This document shows positions 7,307-10,728 of a stretch of 10,728 nucleotides of DNA, piece after piece. Under the pieces are notes generated by a model. That model saw only the letters and a program-made list of their open reading frames with translations. It was not told where the DNA came from and did no database searches. Location of the stretch: assembly GCA_024959975.1 (NCBI GenBank), contig JANXFM010000025.1, positions 1-10,728 of the forward strand, in the 5' to 3' direction. Position numbers and translations under genes: made by a program. Source of the DNA: Flavobacteriales bacterium. GTDB lineage: Bacteria > Bacteroidota > Bacteroidia > Flavobacteriales > UBA7430. Each line of letters begins with the position of its first letter. The first letter of the stretch is position 1.

Positions 7307-7348
7307 GTTAAAAGTTGAAGGTTAAAAGTTGAAACCCGAACAATCGGG
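7307..7348. repeat. 14-bp direct repeat followed by a small hairpin
   Basis: GTTAAAAGTTGAAG (7307-7320) is followed at once by GTTAAAAGTTGAAA (7321-7334). Each unit itself contains a GTT-A/G-AA periodicity. Next comes a 5-bp hairpin, CCCGA (7335-7339), loop ACAA, TCGGG (7344-7348). It begins 6 bp after the glyQS stop. The bases after the hairpin (ATAAAGTTAAAG) are not a T-tract, so a terminator role is only possible. Confidence 0.65.
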
Positions 7349-7421
7349 ATAAAGTTAAAGCTGATCGCTGACTAAGACTTTGACTTTATGTAACACGATC
7401 ATACTATTTTCTCCAGTCTGA

Positions 7422-7441
7422 TAATTAATCATTATTAATTA
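7422..7441. repeat. AT-only perfect inverted repeat
   Basis: TAATTAAT (7422-7429), a 4-nt loop CATT, and ATTAATTA (7434-7441) form a perfect 8-bp stem in the glyQS-ffs spacer, about 60 bp upstream of the ffs -7 element. It could be a protein-binding site or chance in AT-rich DNA. The remaining spacer (7349-7421 and 7442-7501) shows nothing I can name. Confidence 0.5.
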
Positions 7442-7501
7442 ATTGCCTGTAAATGCCCGTAAAATTTCCAAAGTTTACTTAGTCCAAAAACCAAAGAATT
7501 G

Positions 7502-7509
7502 TATCTTTG
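7502..7509 (+). promoter_or_regulatory. Bacteroidota -7 promoter element of ffs
   Basis: TATCTTTG matches TAnnTTTG, and with the next three bases (CGC) it is identical to the dxr element. The expected start, 5-7 nt after the last G, falls on the GGGG that opens the SRP RNA terminal helix. A -33 TTG is not evident; the region near 7471-7480 reads AAGTTTACTT. Confidence 0.75.
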
Positions 7510-7513
7510 CGCG

Positions 7514-7610
7514 GGGCAAGTCTTAGACAAGTCGCTCCCCTCAAATTCCCCCAGGGCGGGAACGCAGCAAGGGTAGAGGGTTGAGCACTGTGATTTAAGT
7601 AGCTTGCCCT
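7514..7610 (+). ncRNA. ffs: Signal recognition particle RNA, small bacterial (4.5S) type
   Basis: This RNA binds Ffh and with FtsY targets nascent membrane and secreted proteins to the translocon. The conserved domain IV is clear. An apical stem GCG (7556-7558) and CGC (7563-7565) is capped by the GGAA tetraloop (7559-7562). Below it is the Ffh-binding internal loop, CAGG on the 5' side (7552-7555) facing AGCA on the 3' side (7566-7569), then CCC paired with GGG (7571-7573). CTCAA (7540-7544) pairs with TTGAG (7581-7585). The ends close through GGGCAAG (7514-7520) and CTTGCCC (7603-7609), giving a ~97-nt hairpin, normal for the short bacterial form. The exact 5' and 3' ends are inferred from the promoter position and terminal helix. 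Confidence 0.93.
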
Positions 7611-7630
7611 TTTTTTTGTGCTTTTTTTTT
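7603..7630 (+). terminator. T-tracts ending ffs transcription
   Basis: The 3' half of the closing ffs helix (CTTGCCC, 7603-7609) is followed directly by eight T (7610-7617), then GTGC and nine T (7622-7630). The SRP RNA helix plus the first T8 would act as an intrinsic terminator, with the second tract as a possible backup. The tracts serve only the plus strand. On the minus strand they are A-runs just after the stop of the convergent gene. Confidence 0.7.
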
Positions 7631-7633
7631 AGA

Positions 7634-10165
7634 TCACCTGATAACCACCGGGTGTTTTAACAACTCCTGCTTTCCCCCTGCTTCTATTAACGCAACCACT
7701 GCCATGTAAATTCCAATCGGGAGTTTCAGATTCTCCTCATCCAATCCATTCCATACCCAATGCGCATTCGCAGTAATCAATTTTGATTCGCAGACTTCCC
7801 GAACGACAAATCCTTTTTTATCGTAAATATGAACGCTTGCTTTTGCCGGTTTTTCCACCTGTATGGTGATGTTGGCGAAGTCCTGAATCCCATCATTATC
7901 GGGGCTGAAAATCTCAGGGGTAATTTCTAATTGTGAGTTCGATCGATGCTCGTACACAAACTGTGAGTTTTGTCTTGCAGGAGTTCCATAATTTTCTCTT
8001 GAAGAAGCTGAAAACCACTTGTCAGAAGTAATATTTAGTCGTTCCAGAGCTACCCCTTCCACATCTTCTAATAGTGGAAAATGAGCGTCTTCATGATAAG
8101 AGCTTACATCAATAATTTCGTAAGCCAGACTGCTTATGGCAACAGATCCTTTTTCGTTTGGCATACTTGGCAACCGGTTAATTTCAAAGAAAAACAAGCT
8201 GTCATTCGACACATAATTTGATTTTATCCAATTGGTGTCTTCGCATAAGGCGAGGTATGAGTTGGGAGGAAAATTGAGATGCTTTTCACTAATAATTTCA
8301 GTGTTAGTAATGTCGTTTAAGAGGGAATCATAATTCCCAATGATGAGTTTGGAAAGGTCTATGTATTCGTCAGACACATTGTACAATTCCACGTAGTCAT
8401 AACCATCTGTTTTTGGATTAAACAAAATTTCATTGAGGTAAACAGATCCTTTTTCCGGCCAAATTCCTTGTACAAATTCCGAATAAATTTGTTCCATTCT
8501 ATTACGCTGGCAGTCTTCGATATTATGCACACTTATTCCATAGAGTACACCTTCTTCCAGATCATCAAAAAATTGAATATCGGTTTTGTCCATAGAATGA
8601 TTGATTGAACTTGGGGTCATTCCATTTGAAAAGACATAGGAGTCGAAAAAATAAAGTGTAGAATCGTAAAGGTTTTCGGACCAAGTAATTTGTATTTTAT
8701 TATTTTCAAGGACTTCTATCTTTTTAATAAAGGGTGCCGTTGTGTCGGGATTTTCCTGATTGACACTATTTACAAAACCGGGACTTCCTCCGAAGCTATT
8801 TTTACATGCGATCCAATTATTCTTTCCGGAACAATAATTTTCAGGATCGATTATTTCCAGAGACCAACCACCATTTTCTTTATTTGTGTTTTGATACCAG
8901 GATTTATGATATTGAACCTCATGAACGATACGGTTATTTTCATCAAATAGTCCAACATAAGCTTCTGTATTGTTCAGATTAGGCCAGAAATCGAGACATT
9001 GAAAAGGAAACTCTTCAAACAACAAGGAATCTTCTTTGTCAATTAGGATGAGGTATTCATTTGACTCAAGAAGGATGGTTGGAATTTCTCTTAGATGGTC
9101 ATTAATTTTCAACTTCCAACCTTCAAGGGTTAGAGGGTAATTTGCACGATTGTACAGCTCAATGTATTCTGCATTTGGCAATTGAACAACAGGCTCTGAA
9201 TCTATCATAATCTCATTGATGATTAGATCGAAGCGACGATGTTTCTGAACATAAAAATCAAGAATCGTGTCATTCAAAAGATTTCCTGACGTATCAGTAA
9301 CTGCAGATATTTTAAGTTGAAATTCCTGATTAAGAGGTAGAGCATTTTCAAACAAAAGTTGAATTTGGGATCCATTTTTAGAGCTGTTATTTGGGTAAAT
9401 GTTGGAGGGTAGAATTTCAAATTGTGCTTCATATATTTCTGATAGATCATCTGATTCAAATTCCAATCGTATGAGATTTTCGTTCCGTATTTCAGCCACA
9501 ACTAAAACAGGAGGGATGCTGTCAATAAAAGGATTCCCACTAATGAAAAAATCATCGAAATAAAACTTATTACTACGTGTAGAGGTGTACACACAATTCA
9601 CTCCGGAATATTGTGTATCATTAATTTGATGATCCTGAATACTTCCCTCCAGAATCCATCCATTTTCATCTAATAAATCAATCCACAAAGCCCAATGCCC
9701 ACCGGATAATCGCTCAACTTTGAGATTAATTTCAACAGGAGTCATGTTAACCCTTCCGTCTAAGCCATCAATAATTTTAGTAATCTCACCATTTTTTTGT
9801 CGATACAGAGATACTTCGTCTTCCGAATTTCCTATGCGTACAAAGTAAGCTTTAGAACAATTTTCAAGCAGCGTATCATTGGCCATGACATACCAATCCA
9901 AATAGTTTGAAGAAGACGGGTTAAAATCTAATTTTAAACTCATCTCCCAAGAGGCGTTTTCCAAAACACGACTTTTAAGCGCCAAATAGGAGGATGAATT
10001 TTCTCCTGGAGCATTTAAATGAAGTCTGTATTCAGGGTCAATTTCAAAATTATTTTGCATGCCAAACCAGCGAGGGTTTTGTTTAAAATCACCATCGGAA
10101 AAATCGTCTGAAATTTGGGCGATTGCACCACTTGCACATAACAATAAAAGGCATAAATAGTTCAT
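7634..10165 (-). CDS. Secreted lamin-tail-domain (LTD) multidomain surface protein
   Basis: An 843-residue exported protein of unknown function. Residues 1-16 form a signal peptide with likely cleavage at AIA-QIS. About 19-212 is a beta-rich, lectin-like module (DDFSDGDF, WEMSLKLDFNPSSSNY, WALWIDLL). An Ig-like/SbsA-type domain follows at ~216-308 (IPPVL to DFYVQ). LTD 1 spans ~312-468 (LIINEIMID, AEYIELYNR, and the ending NNWIACKNSFGGSPGFVNS). A second Ig-like domain is ~475-567 (DTTAPFIKKIEV). LTD 2 is ~574-735 (VYLNEILFNP, YDYVELYN, SRENYGTPARQNS). The C-terminal ~747-843 starts EIFSPDNDGIQD and ends in a FlgD-like Ig fold (VHIYDKKGFVVRE, GIYMAVVAL). Family knowledge links this architecture to Bacteroidota cell-surface or type IX-secreted proteins; which sorting signal applies is uncertain. 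Base composition looks more AT-rich than in the hem genes (not calculated). The upstream bases contain no TAnnTTTG. Confidence 0.85.
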   Translation of the reverse strand: MNYLCLLLLCASGAIAQISDDFSDGDFKQNPRWFGMQNNFEIDPEYRLHLNAPGENSSSYLALKSRVLENASWEMSLKLDFNPSSSNYLDWYVMANDTLLENCSKAYFVRIGNSEDEVSLYRQKNGEITKIIDGLDGRVNMTPVEINLKVERLSGGHWALWIDLLDENGWILEGSIQDHQINDTQYSGVNCVYTSTRSNKFYFDDFFISGNPFIDSIPPVLVVAEIRNENLIRLEFESDDLSEIYEAQFEILPSNIYPNNSSKNGSQIQLLFENALPLNQEFQLKISAVTDTSGNLLNDTILDFYVQKHRRFDLIINEIMIDSEPVVQLPNAEYIELYNRANYPLTLEGWKLKINDHLREIPTILLESNEYLILIDKEDSLLFEEFPFQCLDFWPNLNNTEAYVGLFDENNRIVHEVQYHKSWYQNTNKENGGWSLEIIDPENYCSGKNNWIACKNSFGGSPGFVNSVNQENPDTTAPFIKKIEVLENNKIQITWSENLYDSTLYFFDSYVFSNGMTPSSINHSMDKTDIQFFDDLEEGVLYGISVHNIEDCQRNRMEQIYSEFVQGIWPEKGSVYLNEILFNPKTDGYDYVELYNVSDEYIDLSKLIIGNYDSLLNDITNTEIISEKHLNFPPNSYLALCEDTNWIKSNYVSNDSLFFFEINRLPSMPNEKGSVAISSLAYEIIDVSSYHEDAHFPLLEDVEGVALERLNITSDKWFSASSRENYGTPARQNSQFVYEHRSNSQLEITPEIFSPDNDGIQDFANITIQVEKPAKASVHIYDKKGFVVREVCESKLITANAHWVWNGLDEENLKLPIGIYMAVVALIEAGGKQELLKHPVVIR

Positions 10166-10197
10166 AGTTACATGTCAGTTTAACATAAAATTAAACG

Positions 10198-10247
10198 TGC
10201 TTTTGCCTCGCCCCGGAGCCTAGCAGAGGGAGCCTCAAAATGACAAT
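10198..10247. repeat. GC-rich intergenic repeat remnant, GTCAT type
   Basis: Read on the minus strand it begins TTGTCATTTTGAGGCTCCC and continues through TGCTAGGCTCCGGGGCGAGG to about 10206. It is conspicuously GC-rich in an AT-rich spacer and contains repeated GGCTCC/GAGGC words able to fold back. It shares the TTGTCAT opening with elements at 671, 707 and 5643. I take it as a decayed copy of a dispersed intergenic element; no terminal duplications or transposase are visible. Confidence 0.4.
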
Positions 10248-10281
10248 AAAAACCACGTAACCAAACGATGTTTAATTACGT
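10243..10281 (-). terminator. Probable intrinsic terminator of the partial minus-strand gene
   Basis: On the minus strand, 28 bp after the stop codon of the gene at 10309, an interrupted palindrome pairs ACGTAA with TTACGT (10276-10281 and 10255-10260) and AAAC with GTTT (10270-10273 and 10263-10266). A 2-nt internal mismatch separates the two stems and the loop is 3 nt. It is followed by GGTTTTTATT, a U-rich tail. The stem is AT-rich and therefore weak, so termination efficiency is uncertain. It would separate this gene from the LTD protein gene downstream. Confidence 0.5.
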
Positions 10282-10308
10282 AGACACGAATTTAAGGAGG
10301 TAAGTGAC

Positions 10309-10728
10309 TTATTGTACTTCAATTCCCTTTTTAAACTTGTTTATGACATATCTGTAATGACAAGCTTGTTCTGCATTTATCAGGTCTTCAGTAAGTATTT
10401 GTACTTTCTCTGGCTCATCAAGACCAGCTTCTTTACCTAAGAGGGTTTCGTATTGTCTTCTCAGAATTTTGGCGACCCATTTTTGAGCCTCTACATCAAA
10501 ATCAAGAATTGCCAACAATTCCCCTTTCTGATTGCACAGAGAATGTGAGGTTTTATCCTTTTCTTGCCACTTCGCATTTGTAAGGTCTTCTTCGCCAAGG
10601 AAATCTGTGGCAAGTTTCTTTGCTTGGTCCACAAACTCCGTTTCCAAAGGAAAACTACGATATCTTTTAAGTAAGCGAAGGTACCATACATCCCGACTGC
10701 GATCAAAAATTATCACTGCCAACGGGCT
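10309..10728 (-). CDS. Unrecognised protein, C-terminal part (cut by the window edge)
   Basis: The minus-strand frame is open from the window end to a TAA at 10309-10311, giving 140 residues that begin SPLAVIIFDRSRDVWYLRLLKR. A TTG at 10722 could serve as a start, but the frame continues past it, so the gene more likely begins outside the window. I do not recognise the family. What can be seen is a short hydrophobic strand (LAVIIFD), a basic stretch (WYLRLLKRYRSFP), a beta-like pair (CNQKGELLAILDFD, then WVAKILRR), and a charged, probably helical C-terminus ending FKKGIEVQ. No signal peptide, transmembrane segment or catalytic motif is evident in this part. The residue mix looks like a genuine soluble protein rather than a chance frame. 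A probable terminator follows it, so it is likely not cotranscribed with the LTD gene. Confidence 0.6.
   Translation of the reverse strand, partial: SPLAVIIFDRSRDVWYLRLLKRYRSFPLETEFVDQAKKLATDFLGEEDLTNAKWQEKDKTSHSLCNQKGELLAILDFDVEAQKWVAKILRRQYETLLGKEAGLDEPEKVQILTEDLINAEQACHYRYVINKFKKGIEVQ

Noticed and set aside
10301..10354. AGGAGG at about 10295-10300 as a ribosome binding site for a plus-strand gene
   Set aside because: The GTG that follows opens only about 15 codons before a stop, and these run antisense to a better minus-strand coding frame.
10720..10722. TTG at 10722 as the start of the last minus-strand gene
   Set aside because: The reading frame stays open to the window edge, so the true start is more likely outside.
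1..10728. CRISPR array, transposase, integrase, toxin-antitoxin or defence cassette
   Set aside because: No regularly spaced long repeats, no mobile-element or defence protein motifs, and no tRNA attachment site are visible in the window.

Overview
This window looks like chromosome from a member of the Bacteroidota, probably Flavobacteriia or a close relative. The evidence is four copies of the Bacteroidota-type -7 promoter element (TAnnTTTG), genes that mostly lack Shine-Dalgarno sequences, a single-chain alpha2-type glycyl-tRNA synthetase, and a large secreted lamin-tail-domain protein with a C-terminal domain that starts SPDNDG. The taxon is inferred from these traits and was not checked by any search.

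Layout. Positions 1-618 (minus strand) hold the first half of dxr (MEP isoprenoid pathway), cut by the window edge. A 224-bp divergent intergenic region follows, with the dxr and hemA promoter elements, a 4 x 7-bp tandem repeat and GTCAT-type repeat remnants. Positions 843-5599 (plus) are a tight five-gene heme operon, hemA-hemC-hemD-hemE-hemF. Its genes overlap by 4 bp, abut exactly, or are separated by 3 bp. A 160-bp spacer with a palindromic GTCAT element leads to glyQS (5760-7301, plus), which has its own promoter element almost touching the start codon. Another repeat-rich spacer leads to the 4.5S/SRP RNA gene ffs (about 7514-7610, plus). Convergent to ffs is an 843-residue secreted multidomain protein (7634-10165, minus). 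After a spacer with a GC-rich repeat remnant and a probable terminator, the window ends in the 3' part of an unrecognised gene (10309-10728, minus).

How the genes fit together. HemA reduces glutamyl-tRNA, starting the C5 route to 5-aminolevulinate. HemC and HemD turn porphobilinogen into uroporphyrinogen III, HemE decarboxylates it to coproporphyrinogen III, and HemF oxidises that to protoporphyrinogen IX using oxygen. The steps for hemL, hemB, the protoporphyrinogen oxidase and ferrochelatase are not in the window. glyQS, ffs and dxr are housekeeping genes. The lamin-tail protein and the partial gene next to it look like the accessory part.

I found no convincing new defence, mobile or biosynthetic system. 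The most useful observations are the shared promoter architecture with near-leaderless starts, the TTG start and altered active-site motif of HemA, the dispersed GTCAT palindromes, and the tail-to-tail arrangement of ffs with the surface-protein gene.
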